Positions 38,787 to 49,365 are shown, numbered from the stretch's first letter. The stretch: 64,000 nucleotides of DNA from JBARKJ01 sp963698885 (GCA_963698885.1 CAVOSJ010000003.1:682001-746000); one strand, 5' to 3'. The notes: a model not told the origin generated them from the letters alone. Translations and numbers: made by a program.

Positions 38787-41700
38787 TTATCCCTTCACTT
38801 CTTCTAAGAGCTCCACGTCCAGGCAAAGGCTCTGGAGCTCCTTTATGAGGACGTTGAAAGACTCCGGAAGCCCCGGCTCAAGGGTACTCTCGCCCTTGAC
38901 GATGGCCTCGTAGATCTTCGCGCGTCCGGAGACGTCGTCCGACTTAACCGTCAGGAACTCCTGCAGCGTGTATGCCGCGCCGTATGCCTGGAGCGCCCAG
39001 ACCTCCATCTCGCCCAGCCTCTGACCGCCGAATTGCGCCTTGCCTCCCAGCGGCTGCTGGGTGACGAGCGAGTACGGCCCTATCGAGCGGGCATGGAGTT
39101 TATCGTCCACCAGGTGATGGAGCTTCAGCATGTACATGTTTCCAACGGTGACCTTCCTGTCGAACGGTTCTCCCGTCCTGCCGTCGGACAGCCTTATCTG
39201 GCCGGTCCTCGGGAGCTTCGCCTCGTCCAGCATGTCCTTTATCTGCACTTCCGTCGCCCCGTCGAACACGGGCGTGGATACATGTATTCCCAGCGTCTTC
39301 GCCGCCCAGCCCAGATGCGTTTCAAGTATCTGCCCGACGTTCATTCGGGAGGGAACGCCAAGGGGGTTCAGGACTATATCGACCGGTGTGCCGTCCGGGA
39401 GGTACGGGAGGTCTTCCTCCGGCATTATCCTGGAGACCACGCCCTTGTTGCCGTGGCGCCCGGCCATCTTGTCGCCGACGGAGAGCTTCCTCTTCATCGC
39501 GATATAGGTCTTCACCAGCTTTATGACGCCCGGCGGGAGTTCATCGCCCTTCTTCAGGCGGGAAATCCTCTCGTCGAAGAGGGTTTCCAGGTAGCTCATC
39601 TGCTCCGCGGCGTACTCCTCTATTTCGGAGAGCTTGTCCGCGAGCGACTCGTCTTCGAAAGAGAGCATGGACAGGTCGGACTCGTCCAGCCTCTCGATTA
39701 TCTCCTCGGTTATCGCTTTGCCCTTGGCAAGTATGGTCTTGCCGGCCTCGTCCACTATCTTCGTGGATATGGCCTGGCCCAGCACCGTTTTCTTGAGCTT
39801 CTTCAGTTTCTCTTCCTGGATGATGCGGAACTCGTCCTGCTTGTCCCGCTCCAGGCGCTCCACTTCCTCGTCTTCGATGCTCTGGGCGCGCTCGTCCTTC
39901 TCCACGCCTTTGCGGGAGAATATCTTCACGTCCACGACCGTGCCCTCTACGCCGGGCGGAACGGTCAGGGACGCGTCCCTTACATCGCCCGCCTTCTCGC
40001 CGAATATCGCCCGAAGAAGCCTCTCCTCCGGCGTGAGCTGTGTCTCGCCCTTGGGCGTTACCTTGCCCACCAGGATGTCTCCGGCCTTGACTTCCGCCCC
40101 TATCCTGATTATGCCGGACTCGTCCAGGTTCTTAAGGGCCTCTTCGCCCACGTTGGGGATGTCGCGGGTTATCTCTTCCTGCCCGAGCTTGGTGTCCCGG
40201 GCTTCTATCTCGAACTCTTCGATATGTATCGAGGTGTATCTGTCCTCACGGACCAGCTTCTCCGAGATAAGTATCGCGTCCTCGTAGTTGTAGCCGCCCC
40301 AGGGCATGAAGGCCACCATCACGTTCTGGCCCAGGGCAAGTTCCCCGCCGTCCGTCGCGGGGCCGTCAGCTAAGACCTGCCCCTTCTTCACCTTCTGCCC
40401 GGCTGCGACGATGGGCTTCTGGTTTATGCAGGTGTTCTGGTTGGAGCGGTAGAACTTTATCAGCGTATAAACGTCGAGCGGCGACGGGTTTGCCGAAGTC
40501 ACCTCTTTTTCGCTTACGCGCACCACTATCCTGTTCGCGTCAACGCTCTCTATGGTCCCGCTGCGCCTCGCCAACACTATGACGCCGGAGTCGCGCGCGG
40601 CGACCTGTTCCATGCCCGTCCCGACTATCGGGGCCTCGGACCGGAGCAGCGGCACCGCCTGGCGCTGCATGTTCGAGCCCATCAGGGCGCGGTTCGCGTC
40701 GTCGTTCTCCAGGAACGGGATGAGCGCCGTCGCAACGGAAACGATCTGCTTCGGGGAGACGTCCAGGTACTGGACCTCCTCCGGCTCGACCATCTTGAAC
40801 TCTCCGCCGACACGCGCCGAAACGCTGTCCGCGGTTATTTTACCCTTGGCGTCCATCGGCGTGTTAGCCTGCGCTATGACATAGTTCTCGCCGTCAACCG
40901 CGGAGAGAAACTCTATGTCGTCCGTCACGCGCGTCTTTATAACCTTCCTGTACGGCGCCTCGATGAACCCGAACTCGTTTACGCGGGCATACGTCGCAAG
41001 GGAGGTGATAAGGCCGATGTTCGGACCTTCAGGGGTCTCGATCGGGCATATCCTGCCGTAGTGGGTCGGGTGTACGTCTCTGACCTCGAAGCCTGCGCGC
41101 TCGCGGGTGAGGCCGCCAGGTCCCAGTGCGGAGAGCCTGCGCTTGTGCGTTATCTCCGCCAGCGGGTTCGTCTGGTCCATGAACTGGCTCAGCTGCGAGG
41201 AGCCGAAGAACTCCTTTATCGCCGCCGTCACCGGCTTCGCGTTTATCAGGTCGTGCGGCATGATGTTCTCCAGGTCCTGGAGGCTCATGCGTTCCTTGAT
41301 GGTGCGTTCCATCCGGACGAGGCCGATGCGGAACTGGTTCTCCAACAGTTCGCCGACGCTTCTGACGCGGCGGTTGCCGAGGTGGTCGATGTCGTCCACG
41401 TCGCCTTTGCCGGTCTTGAGGTCGATCAGATACCTGATGGTCTCCAGGATGTCTTCCTTCGTGAGCACCCGGTTCTCGATATCCACGTCGAGACCCAGCT
41501 TCTTGTTCATCTTCAGCCGGCCGACCGGTGAGAGGTCGTAGCGCTTGTCGTTGAAGAACATGTTCTCGAAAAGGCTCCTGGACATGTCTAACGTCGGCGG
41601 CTCGCCGGGGCGGAGCCTCCGGTATATCTCTATCATCGCCTCGTCGGGGGTCCCCAGTTTATCCAGGATGAGCGTGTCCCGAAGCGACGGAATGAACCGT

Positions 41701-42761
41701 ATGCCGTCGATGAAGAGTATCTCCAGATACGGGTCGTCCGCGGTACCCGTCGTCGCCTTCAGGAGCTTCTGGATCGTCTCTTCCTTAAGCTCCTCGTTCC
41801 CCTCGACGATCACCTCGCCGGTCTCGGAGTCCACGATGTCCTTTATCGCGACCCTGCCGACCATCTCTTCCGGCGCTATGGGTATCTCGGTGATCTTCAT
41901 GGATTCGAGCTTCTTGATCGCGGCCTTGGTGATCTTGTTGCCTTTTTTGACGACGACTTCCTTGCCGTCGGCGGCGGTTATATCGCTAACCGCTTTCCAC
42001 CCTGCCAGTATCTCGGCGTCGATCTTGCGCATGAAGCCGTTTTTGACCGCGCGCACCTTCTCGACCGGGTAGTAATAGCGGAGGAGTTCCTCGTTTGAAT
42101 AGCCAAGCGCCTTCAAAAGGATCGTCGCAGGTATCTTCCTTCTGCGGTCGATCCTGACGTGGAGCAGGTCCTTGACGTCGAACTCGAAGTCCAGCCAGGA
42201 GCCCCTGTAGGGGATTATCCGGGCGGAGAAAAGTATCTTGCCGGAGGCGTGCGTCTTGCCCTTGTCGTGGGTGAAGAACGCGCCCGGGGAGCGGTGGAGC
42301 TGGCTTACGACGACCCTCTCCGTTCCGTTTATGATGAAAGTCCCGTTCTCCGTCATGAGCGGGAGCTCTCCCAGATAGATATCCGCGCCCTCTTCCTTGG
42401 CGTATTTAAGGCGCCTGGTCCCGGTCTCTTCGTCTTTTTCCCATGCGGCCAGCCGCACCTTTATCTTCAGGGGCGCCGCGAAGGTCGTGCCCCTCTGGAG
42501 GCACTCCCTGACTGAGAACTTGGGCTCGCCTATGGAATATTCTACAAACTCGATCGTGAACGTCTCGTTGAAATCCGCGATGGGGAATATGGAGTTGAAA
42601 GCAGCCTGAAGCCCGATATTCTTCCTCTCCGCCGGAGCCGTGTCCTGCTGAAGGAAGCGACGATACGAACTTTTCTGAATGTCGATAAGGTCAGGGATGT
42701 CCGTAATCGCGGGTATCTTCGCGAAGTCCCTTCTCTCTTCTCGCATCTTGGGATAGGCCAT
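38787..42761 (-). CDS. rpoB: RNA polymerase beta subunit
   Basis: A 1324-residue beta subunit in one frame. The rifampicin pocket reads FGSSQLSQFMDQTNPLAEIT then HKRRLSALGPGGLTRERAGF, with the Asp, His and Ser positions most often changed in resistant strains all wild type. Later motifs GGYNYEDAILISEKLV, KMAGRHGNKGVVS and GGKAQFGGQRLGEMEVWALQ are intact. The N-terminal part starts MAYPKMREERRDFAKIP. ATG start. It follows rplL after a 126-base spacer with an attenuator-like hairpin. Confidence 0.97.
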   Translation of the reverse strand: MAYPKMREERRDFAKIPAITDIPDLIDIQKSSYRRFLQQDTAPAERKNIGLQAAFNSIFPIADFNETFTIEFVEYSIGEPKFSVRECLQRGTTFAAPLKIKVRLAAWEKDEETGTRRLKYAKEEGADIYLGELPLMTENGTFIINGTERVVVSQLHRSPGAFFTHDKGKTHASGKILFSARIIPYRGSWLDFEFDVKDLLHVRIDRRRKIPATILLKALGYSNEELLRYYYPVEKVRAVKNGFMRKIDAEILAGWKAVSDITAADGKEVVVKKGNKITKAAIKKLESMKITEIPIAPEEMVGRVAIKDIVDSETGEVIVEGNEELKEETIQKLLKATTGTADDPYLEILFIDGIRFIPSLRDTLILDKLGTPDEAMIEIYRRLRPGEPPTLDMSRSLFENMFFNDKRYDLSPVGRLKMNKKLGLDVDIENRVLTKEDILETIRYLIDLKTGKGDVDDIDHLGNRRVRSVGELLENQFRIGLVRMERTIKERMSLQDLENIMPHDLINAKPVTAAIKEFFGSSQLSQFMDQTNPLAEITHKRRLSALGPGGLTRERAGFEVRDVHPTHYGRICPIETPEGPNIGLITSLATYARVNEFGFIEAPYRKVIKTRVTDDIEFLSAVDGENYVIAQANTPMDAKGKITADSVSARVGGEFKMVEPEEVQYLDVSPKQIVSVATALIPFLENDDANRALMGSNMQRQAVPLLRSEAPIVGTGMEQVAARDSGVIVLARRSGTIESVDANRIVVRVSEKEVTSANPSPLDVYTLIKFYRSNQNTCINQKPIVAAGQKVKKGQVLADGPATDGGELALGQNVMVAFMPWGGYNYEDAILISEKLVREDRYTSIHIEEFEIEARDTKLGQEEITRDIPNVGEEALKNLDESGIIRIGAEVKAGDILVGKVTPKGETQLTPEERLLRAIFGEKAGDVRDASLTVPPGVEGTVVDVKIFSRKGVEKDERAQSIEDEEVERLERDKQDEFRIIQEEKLKKLKKTVLGQAISTKIVDEAGKTILAKGKAITEEIIERLDESDLSMLSFEDESLADKLSEIEEYAAEQMSYLETLFDERISRLKKGDELPPGVIKLVKTYIAMKRKLSVGDKMAGRHGNKGVVSRIMPEEDLPYLPDGTPVDIVLNPLGVPSRMNVGQILETHLGWAAKTLGIHVSTPVFDGATEVQIKDMLDEAKLPRTGQIRLSDGRTGEPFDRKVTVGNMYMLKLHHLVDDKLHARSIGPYSLVTQQPLGGKAQFGGQRLGEMEVWALQAYGAAYTLQEFLTVKSDDVSGRAKIYEAIVKGESTLEPGLPESFNVLIKELQSLCLDVELLEEVKG

Positions 42762-42839
42762 CTACTCTCCTTGATTTTATCTGATATGTCCTTTTTAAAG
42801 GACGTTTTTACTCATGCTCATAAGACACAAAAAGCCGCC

Positions 42840-42868
42840 GGTCCCCCGGACCTTTCGGCCGGAGGACC
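42840..42868 (-). terminator. Attenuator-like hairpin between rplL and rpoB
   Basis: GGTCCcCCGG (42840-42849) pairs with CCGGaGGACC (42859-42868); on the minus strand a TTTTT run follows after seven bases (42829-42833). A partial terminator at this exact site lowers rpoBC expression relative to ribosomal genes in E. coli; the same role is inferred. A second palindrome GTCCTTTTTAAAGGAC lies at 42788-42803, just before rpoB. Confidence 0.65.
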
Positions 42869-42887
42869 AACAGCCAAGGGAATGCAC

Positions 42888-43268
42888 CTACTTTACCTCT
42901 ACGCCCGCGCCCTGCTCTTCAAGCTTCGCCTTTATCGAGGCAGCCTCTTCCTTGGACACGCCGCCCTTTACTTCCTTGGGAGCGCCGTCCACCAGGTCTT
43001 TCGCCTCCTTGAGGCCAAGGCCGGTCAGCTCGCGCACGACCTTGATTACCTGTATCTTCTTGTCGCCCGCCGAGGTGAGGATGACGTCGAAAGCGGTCTT
43101 CTCCTCTTCGGCTGCCGGCGCCGCGCCAGCGGCTGCGGCCGCGACTGCGACGGGGGCCGCGGCGGTTACGCCATAGCGCTCTTCGAATTCCTTGATGAAC
43201 TCGCTCATCTGGAGTATGGTCATGTTATCGATGAACGTGAAAACCTGATCTTTTGTAACGTCTGCCAT
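42888..43268 (-). CDS. rplL: 50S ribosomal protein L7/L12
   Basis: A 126-residue L7/L12: N-terminal dimer helix, Ala-rich hinge (VAVAAAAAGAAPAAEEE) and C-terminal domain (KTAFDVILTSAGDKKIQVIK, GLGLKEAKDLVDGAPKEVKG). It is the stalk protein that recruits translation factors. ATG start. Confidence 0.97.
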   Translation of the reverse strand: MADVTKDQVFTFIDNMTILQMSEFIKEFEERYGVTAAAPVAVAAAAAGAAPAAEEEKTAFDVILTSAGDKKIQVIKVVRELTGLGLKEAKDLVDGAPKEVKGGVSKEEAASIKAKLEEQGAGVEVK

Positions 43269-43298
43269 TTTTTTTCTCTCCTGTATCCGACTTGAAAA

Positions 43299-43820
43299 TT
43301 AAGTTGATGCCTTCTGATCCTTGAGCGCGTTTAACGCATAACCAAGCCTTGCGACCGTTGCGTTCAACAGCCTTACCATCTGTGAAGCCGGCGCCTGGAA
43401 GCCCGCGGCCATCTGGGAAAGCAGCTGCTCCCTGGACGGCAGCATCGCTATCGCTTTAAGCTGCTTGGCGTCCGCAAGCTGGCCCTCGATTACGCCAACT
43501 TTTATCTTCAGCTTGTCCCGCTTCTTTGCGAATTCGGTAACCGCCTTCGCCGGCGCCACCGGGTCTCCGAAACCAAGCACAAGCCCGGTCGGGCCCTGCA
43601 TGTATTCGATCAGCGTGGCGGCGGACGTGCCCGCGGCCGCCCTTATCGCCAGGGTATTTTTCACGACCCTGTACTCGAGCTGGCCCTTTCGGAGCTCGTT
43701 TCTAAGCTCTGTGATCTCGGCGACAGTCAGGCCCTTGTACTCCGTGATAATCGTGGCCTTGGCGGCTTCGAATTTCCCATGAAGCTCGTCTATCAGTCCC
43801 TGCTTTTCATTCTTTTTCAA
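43299..43820 (-). CDS. rplJ: 50S ribosomal protein L10
   Basis: A 173-residue L10 (GLTVAEITELRNELRKGQLE, YRVVKNTLAIRAA, C-terminal stalk-binding helix). It anchors the L7/L12 dimers and represses its own operon by binding the mRNA leader. The start is TTG behind GGGGG. An L10-leader-like RNA lies just upstream. Confidence 0.95.
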   Translation of the reverse strand: MKKNEKQGLIDELHGKFEAAKATIITEYKGLTVAEITELRNELRKGQLEYRVVKNTLAIRAAAGTSAATLIEYMQGPTGLVLGFGDPVAPAKAVTEFAKKRDKLKIKVGVIEGQLADAKQLKAIAMLPSREQLLSQMAAGFQAPASQMVRLLNATVARLGYALNALKDQKAST

Positions 43821-43869
43821 ACCTTAACCCCCTTTCCAAGTCGTCGACAGGGGAAATTGATTTTTTTTA

Positions 43870-43985
43870 CCCTCTCGTCTCGGCGGGACGGCCACTCGGC
43901 CAATTAAGGAACAGGTAAAGTATCGCGTGAGTCACAAAAAACTGTCGCGTCCTTTATTCCCTGCCCCTCCTGCTGTCTTCGACTT
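43870..43985 (-). ncRNA. L10 leader-like autoregulatory RNA
   Basis: The 211-base gap between rplA and rplJ carries, on the minus strand, AAGACAGCAGGAG near 43967-43980 and CCCGCCGAGACG near 43876-43888. These two conserved segments, in this order and just before rplJ, match the bacterial L10 leader that binds the L10-L12 complex. The fold itself was judged by eye, and the ends are approximate. Confidence 0.65.
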
Positions 43986-44031
43986 TTATGATTAACCGCC
44001 CCTCCCCAAAAAACGGGACGGAAATTTTTAA

Positions 44032-44727
44032 TTACATCGCGGCCGTGGCAAGCGCCACGTCAACTCTTATTCCGGGTCCCATCGTGGTGGACACGGTTAT
44101 CTTTTTCATATAACGGCCCTTGGCGGTCGAGGGCTTCGCCTTCATCAGAGACTCCAGCACCTCCGTCGCGTTCTCGGCCAGTTTCTCCGGCGCGAATGAG
44201 ACCTTTCCGACTGGGACGTGGATAATCCCTGCTTTCTCAACCCTGTACTCCACCTTCCCGGCCTTTATCTCCTTGACCGCCTTGCCTATATCCATCGTGA
44301 CCGAGCCGACTTTCGGGCTCGGCATGAGCCCTCTGGGGCCCAGCAACTTGCCGAGCTTTCCGACGGAACCCATCATGTCCGGCGTGGCCACGACCCTGTC
44401 GAAGTCCATCCAGCCGCCCTGAACCTTGGCGATCATGTCCTCGCCGCCCGCAAAATCCGCGCCGGCTTCGGTCGCTTCTCTTTCCTTTTCGCCTTTGGCA
44501 AACGCCAGGACCCTGACCGTTTTGCCGGTCCCGTGCGGCAGGTTTACCGAACCCCTGACCATCTGGTCGGAGCGCTTCGGGTCCACGCCCAGCATCACGG
44601 CAAGGTCAACCGATTCATCGAATTTCGTGAAATGGCATTCCTTCGCCAGCGCCATCGCCTCTTCCAGCGTGTACTGCTTGGACGTGTCCACTTTCGCGAG
44701 GCTTGCCTTCAGTTTTTTCTGTTTCAT
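44032..44727 (-). CDS. rplA: 50S ribosomal protein L1
   Basis: A 231-residue L1 (MKQKKLKASLAKVDTSKQY, GTGKTVRVLAFAKGEKEREA, GPRGLMPSPKVGSVTMDIGK). The ATG at 44727 with AAGGAG in front gives the normal length; a longer frame adds 22 unrelated residues. L1 forms the mobile stalk by the E site and represses rplKA in E. coli. Confidence 0.96.
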   Translation of the reverse strand: MKQKKLKASLAKVDTSKQYTLEEAMALAKECHFTKFDESVDLAVMLGVDPKRSDQMVRGSVNLPHGTGKTVRVLAFAKGEKEREATEAGADFAGGEDMIAKVQGGWMDFDRVVATPDMMGSVGKLGKLLGPRGLMPSPKVGSVTMDIGKAVKEIKAGKVEYRVEKAGIIHVPVGKVSFAPEKLAENATEVLESLMKAKPSTAKGRYMKKITVSTTMGPGIRVDVALATAAM

Positions 44728-44844
44728 CTCTTCTCCTTGTCGAATGGTGAGAGCGGAATTCTGTCCCCGTCTCTCCTTATTCTCCCGCCTCAATTGTCCT
44801 TCTCCGGGTGGCGGTATCTACCGGAAAAATTTGAGTCGCTCTCC

Positions 44845-45273
44845 TTACGCCGTAACGTCTATCCCCATGCTCCGGGCGGTGCCCCTGATTATCTGGACCG
44901 CGCCTTCGAGGTCAACGGCATTCAAATCCGGGAGCTTCGTCTGGGCGATTTCCCGGACCTGCGCCTCGGTGACCTTTCCGACCTTGTCCTTGTTGGGGAC
45001 GCCGGAGCCCTTGACGATCCCGGCGGCTTTCTTTAAAAGCTCGGACGCGGGCGGGGTCTTCAGCACGAAGGTGAAGGTCCTGTCGCTGTAGATGGTAATC
45101 ACGACCGGGACGACCTGGCCTGCCATCTCCTGAGTCTGTGCGTTATAAGCCTTGCAGAACTCCATGATGTTCACGCCGTGCTGGCCAAGGGCCGGGCCGA
45201 CTGGCGGCGCGGGGTTTGCCTTCGCGGCGGGTATCTGGAGCTTTACGTATCCGGTTATTTCCTTCTTCGGCAT
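44845..45273 (-). CDS. rplK: 50S ribosomal protein L11
   Basis: A 142-residue L11 (GYVKLQIPAAKANPAPPVGP, ALGQHGVNIMEFCKAYNAQT, GTARSMGIDVTA end). It forms the GTPase-associated centre, the thiostrepton target. ATG start. The 127-base spacer from nusG holds a GCGCTCT/AGAGCGC hairpin (45348-45369). Confidence 0.97.
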   Translation of the reverse strand: MPKKEITGYVKLQIPAAKANPAPPVGPALGQHGVNIMEFCKAYNAQTQEMAGQVVPVVITIYSDRTFTFVLKTPPASELLKKAAGIVKGSGVPNKDKVGKVTEAQVREIAQTKLPDLNAVDLEGAVQIIRGTARSMGIDVTA

Positions 45274-45400
45274 TTTGAACTCCTATATATTTGAGATCAG
45301 AAGAATCTTCTTTATTAAAAACCAGGTCCCCTAAACGGCAGAAGCGCGCTCTCGCATCAAAGAGCGCCGCTCGGGGTTCCGGGATTTTTTTTTAAATTTG

Positions 45401-45931
45401 CTATGCCTTCTCCACCTGAAGGAAATCAAGTTCCACCGGCGTGGCGCGCCCGAAAATGGATACCATGACCTTCAGCTTGCCCTGGACCGGGTTCACCTCT
45501 TCCACCGTGCCGGTGAAGCTGACGAACGGGCCGTCCACTATCCTGACGGTATCGCCATGGGCAAATGCCGCCTCGCGCTTGGCGGGGGCCGCGCCCTCCT
45601 CCATCTGGGTCTTTATAAGCCCGACCTCTTCCTCGGTTATCGGGGAGGGTTTCTGCTTGTCGCCTACAAAGCCCGTCACCTTCGGGGTATCCTTCACAAG
45701 GTGCCATGTAGCGTCGTCCAGTTCCATCTCCACCAGGATATATCCGGGAAAGAACTTCCTTGTCGAGGTGCGCTTCTTGCCGTTACGGAGTTCAACCACG
45801 TCCTCGGTCGGCACCAGTATCTGGCTTATCCTGTCCTGGAGCCCCAGCGACTTCGCGCGCTCCTCGATACTCGATTTTACTTTCCCTTCAAAACCCGAGT
45901 AGGTATGCACCACATACCATTCCTTGTCCAT
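45401..45931 (-). CDS. nusG: Transcription termination/antitermination factor NusG
   Basis: A 176-residue NusG: NGN domain (EWYVVHTYSGFEGKVKSSIE, FFPGYILVEMELDDATWHLV) and KOW domain (HGDTVRVIVDG-like AHGDTVRIVDGPFVSFTGTV). The ATG at 45931 is used, with GGGAG 5 bases upstream. It links RNA polymerase to Rho or the ribosome. It follows secE by 28 bases. Confidence 0.95.
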   Translation of the reverse strand: MDKEWYVVHTYSGFEGKVKSSIEERAKSLGLQDRISQILVPTEDVVELRNGKKRTSTRKFFPGYILVEMELDDATWHLVKDTPKVTGFVGDKQKPSPITEEEVGLIKTQMEEGAAPAKREAAFAHGDTVRIVDGPFVSFTGTVEEVNPVQGKLKVMVSIFGRATPVELDFLQVEKA

Positions 45932-45959
45932 CTTGTCTCCCAACGTATTAGGGCTAAAT

Positions 45960-46148
45960 TTAGCCCATCACCAGCATCGACATCAGCTTCGACAGCCCGA
46001 GGTCGACTACCCCAAGAAACACTGATACGAATATGACTGACAATATCACGACAATCGTCGCGCTGATGGTCTCGGCCCTGGACGGGAAGACCACCTTCGA
46101 AAGCTCGCTCTTCGATTCCTTGAGGAACTCGATCGCCCGGTTGAACAT
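45960..46148 (-). CDS. secE: Preprotein translocase subunit SecE
   Basis: A 62-residue single-helix SecE. The amphipathic segment FNRAIEFLKESKSELSKVVF, the PSRAET hinge and one membrane helix (about 33-55) are all present. The ATG at 46148 has GGGAG upstream. It clamps SecY in the inner membrane. The short one-helix form is the usual one outside enteric bacteria. Confidence 0.93.
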   Translation of the reverse strand: MFNRAIEFLKESKSELSKVVFPSRAETISATIVVILSVIFVSVFLGVVDLGLSKLMSMLVMG

Positions 46149-46198
46149 TTTTTTCTCCCGAGGCTTCAAGCGGCACGTTCAGCGCCGCGCCTCTTAAA

Positions 46199-46275
46199 TG
46201 GCAGGCCAGGAGGGATTCGAACCCCCAACACCCGGATTTGGAGTCCGGTGCTCTAACCGTTAGAGCTACTGGCCT
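46199..46275 (-). tRNA. tRNA-Trp (anticodon CCA)
   Basis: Read on minus it starts AGGCCAG, closes with CTGGCCT, and has GGTTCGAATCC in the T arm and CCA as the anticodon between GGACT and AATCC. The 3' CCA is encoded (46199-46201). 77 bases with CCA. It sits between secE and rpmG. Confidence 0.97.
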
Positions 46276-46285
46276 GCAAGGCGAT

Positions 46286-46438
46286 TTAAGCCTTCGTTTC
46301 TTTGTGGGCCGTATGAATCCTGCAGAACTTGCAGTACTTTTTCAGCTCGATCTTCTCCGTGGTGTTCTTCTTGTTCTTCATCGTGGAGTAGTTGCGCTGT
46401 TTGCAAGTCTGGCACGTAAGCAATATTATGTCCCGCAT
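46286..46438 (-). CDS. rpmG: 50S ribosomal protein L33 (zinc form)
   Basis: A 50-residue L33 (MRDIILLTCQTCKQRNYST, KKYCKFCRIHTAHKETKA). Cys9, Cys12, Cys36 and Cys39 form the zinc site. The gene lies between tufB and tRNA-Trp, the usual rpmG-secE-nusG neighbourhood. ATG start. Confidence 0.95.
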   Translation of the reverse strand: MRDIILLTCQTCKQRNYSTMKNKKNTTEKIELKKYCKFCRIHTAHKETKA

Positions 46439-46456
46439 TTTAAGAACTCCCTTCGA

Positions 46457-47657
<1,201 letters not shown>

Positions 47658-47759
47658 TACTGTCCCCCTTAAAAAAAAGGAAAACGCGAAGGTGCAAACC
47701 TCCCCGAGTCCGGTTAAGCTAAAACTTCGCCGGAGGGGTGCTCCCCGCTAACAAGTTAC

Positions 47760-47835
47760 TGGAGCCGACGACCAGGATCGAACTGGTGACCTCATCCTTA
47801 CCAAGGATGTGCTCTGCCAACTGAGCTACGTCGGC
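47760..47835 (-). tRNA. tRNA-Thr (anticodon GGT)
   Basis: On minus it starts GCCGACG and pairs with CGTCGGC before T and an encoded CCA (47760-47762). D arm AGCTCAGTTGGCAGAGC, anticodon GGT between ATCCTT and AAGGAT, T arm AGTTCGATCCT. 76 bases. It directly precedes tufB. Confidence 0.97.
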
Positions 47836-47889
47836 CTGCTCTATGTTCAGGCGCTCCTCATTTCAAGCGCCATTTCCACCTCAAATAAA

Positions 47890-49146
47890 CTACCTGCCGC
47901 TGCCCAGCCAATCCTGCTCGAACTCGGAAAGGCTCACCCCGGCGGCTTTTTTCATTGCGTCGGATACGCCCCTGCCCTCTCCCAGGTTCTTTATCAGGTT
48001 GGAGAGGCTGTACATCCCGAACCTGTCCACGTAGTACTGCACCGCGGAGAGCGACTCGGCATATGCGTTCTTCGCCTTGTCCGGGTCCATATTTATAAAC
48101 GTCTTGTCCAGCGTAGAAAGCGGGACAGGCGTAAAACCATCCGCTTTCGGCTGTCTGGCCCAGCGTTCCTCATACTGGGCGGTGCCTTCGTCCAGCCAGG
48201 CCGGCACTTGCCCGCCTGCCACCATGTGTATCACCGCATGGGTGAACTCGTGGTGAATCACCGCCGCGAGGGCCGTCTTATCTATTTCCCTGCCCCCGAC
48301 GGGTATCCTGATGTTGCCGTCGAAGACCCCGCCGGACCACGTCCGGCGCATCGGTTACGTCCACGAACTGCTGACGGGTGTAAAGGATTACGTTTATCGG
48401 TTCCTTCTGATAATAGCCAAGGTCGCCGCCGACATTGGACGAGGCCTTGTATAAAACATCAAGCACCAGGTCGCCCAGTTGCCTTTTTTCTTCGCCTTCG
48501 TATTTTACATTGAAGTAGTAGGTCTCCCTGTTCGTAAAGGAGCCTTCTACCCCAAGTTCTTTCCGTGCCTTAGCCAGGAGGGTCTTTTATGCCTTTATCC
48601 CCCGGCTTTTCCTGAAGCGCCAACTCCAACTCGGACACCGCTTCCGGGAGACGCCCGCGCTGATAATATATCTGGCCCCGAAGCGTCCTCGCCTGCGGCT
48701 CGGAAGGCTCCAGAAAGATCGCCTCGTCCAGATAATCGAGCGCGTCGTCCGCCTGCTTTAAGCGGTACGAGCAATACGCAAGCCCGAAGTACGTGGTAAA
48801 CTGCTTCTTCGGCTCGTTTAACCGCGCCTTCTTCAGGTCTTCTAAAGCGCCCGGAAAATCTCCCGCGCCCTGCTTCTTCCATCCCCGTTCGCCGTACGCC
48901 TTGGCCAGCAGGGCCTTGTAATCTTCATCGAACGGGTCCCGGGAAGGGGACTTCTCCAGTATATTTATCGCGGCCGAATAGTCTCCGGCGTTAATCGCCT
49001 CTATCGCACGCCCTTTTACCGAACCGGTCTGCGCCCGGATTACCAGCGGGCTCTTCAGCCCCGCACTTATCCAGGACCAGCGTAAGCGGCAAAAGCACGG
49101 CAAGCGCCGCAAAAAAGACTTTTAAAACTACCTGGAGCCTTGCCAT
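47890..49146 (-). CDS. TPR-repeat protein with C-terminal HExxH peptidase (peptidase MA-like) domain; three frameshifts
   Basis: One gene of about 418 residues lies here in four frame segments. It starts at ATG 49146 with a signal anchor (MARLQVVLKVFFAALAVLLP). TPR helices follow (AGDYSAAINILEKSP, GALEDLKKARLNEP, DALDYLDEAIFLEPSEPQA). The last third is a gluzincin: VILYTRQQF, IRIPVGG, HHEFTHAVIH with the zinc-binding HEFTH, and AWLDEGTAQYEE with the third ligand. Frames join after removing one base each from GGGG at 49059-49062, from AAAA near 48590, and near 48340. Such proteins are membrane-anchored and face the periplasm; substrate unknown. It separates tRNA-Gly from tRNA-Thr. Confidence 0.75.
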
Positions 49147-49160
49147 CAAACTCCGTTTTT

Positions 49161-49236
49161 TGGAGCGGGCGACGGGGTTCGAACCCGCGACCCCCAGCTT
49201 GGAAGGCTGGCGCTCTACCAACTGAGCTACACCCGC
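49161..49236 (-). tRNA. tRNA-Gly (anticodon TCC)
   Basis: On minus it starts GCGGGTG and pairs with CGCCCGC before T and an encoded CCA (49161-49163). D arm AGCTCAGTTGGTAGAGC, anticodon TCC between AGCCT and AAGCT, T arm GGGTTCGAACCCC. 76 bases. Confidence 0.97.
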
Positions 49237-49249
49237 AAAAAAAAGCAAA

Positions 49250-49336
49250 TGGTGGGGAGGGGAGGGTTCGAACCTCCGTAGGTGCAAGACCGGCAGATTT
49301 ACAGTCTGCTGCCATTAACCGCTCGGCCACCTCCCC
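49250..49336 (-). tRNA. tRNA-Tyr (anticodon GTA)
   Basis: An 87-base tRNA with a long variable arm, as class II tRNA-Tyr should have. It starts GGGGAGG and pairs with CCTCCCC before A and an encoded CCA (49250-49252). Anticodon GTA between AGACT and AATCT; T arm GGTTCGAACCC. Confidence 0.96.
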
Positions 49337-49365
49337 GCAATGCCGCGGGACTACCAGGGCGACAT

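Noticed and set aside
39033..40373. A 446-codon open frame on plus, opposite rpoB
   Set aside because: Antisense shadow of rpoB, with no ribosome site or family likeness.
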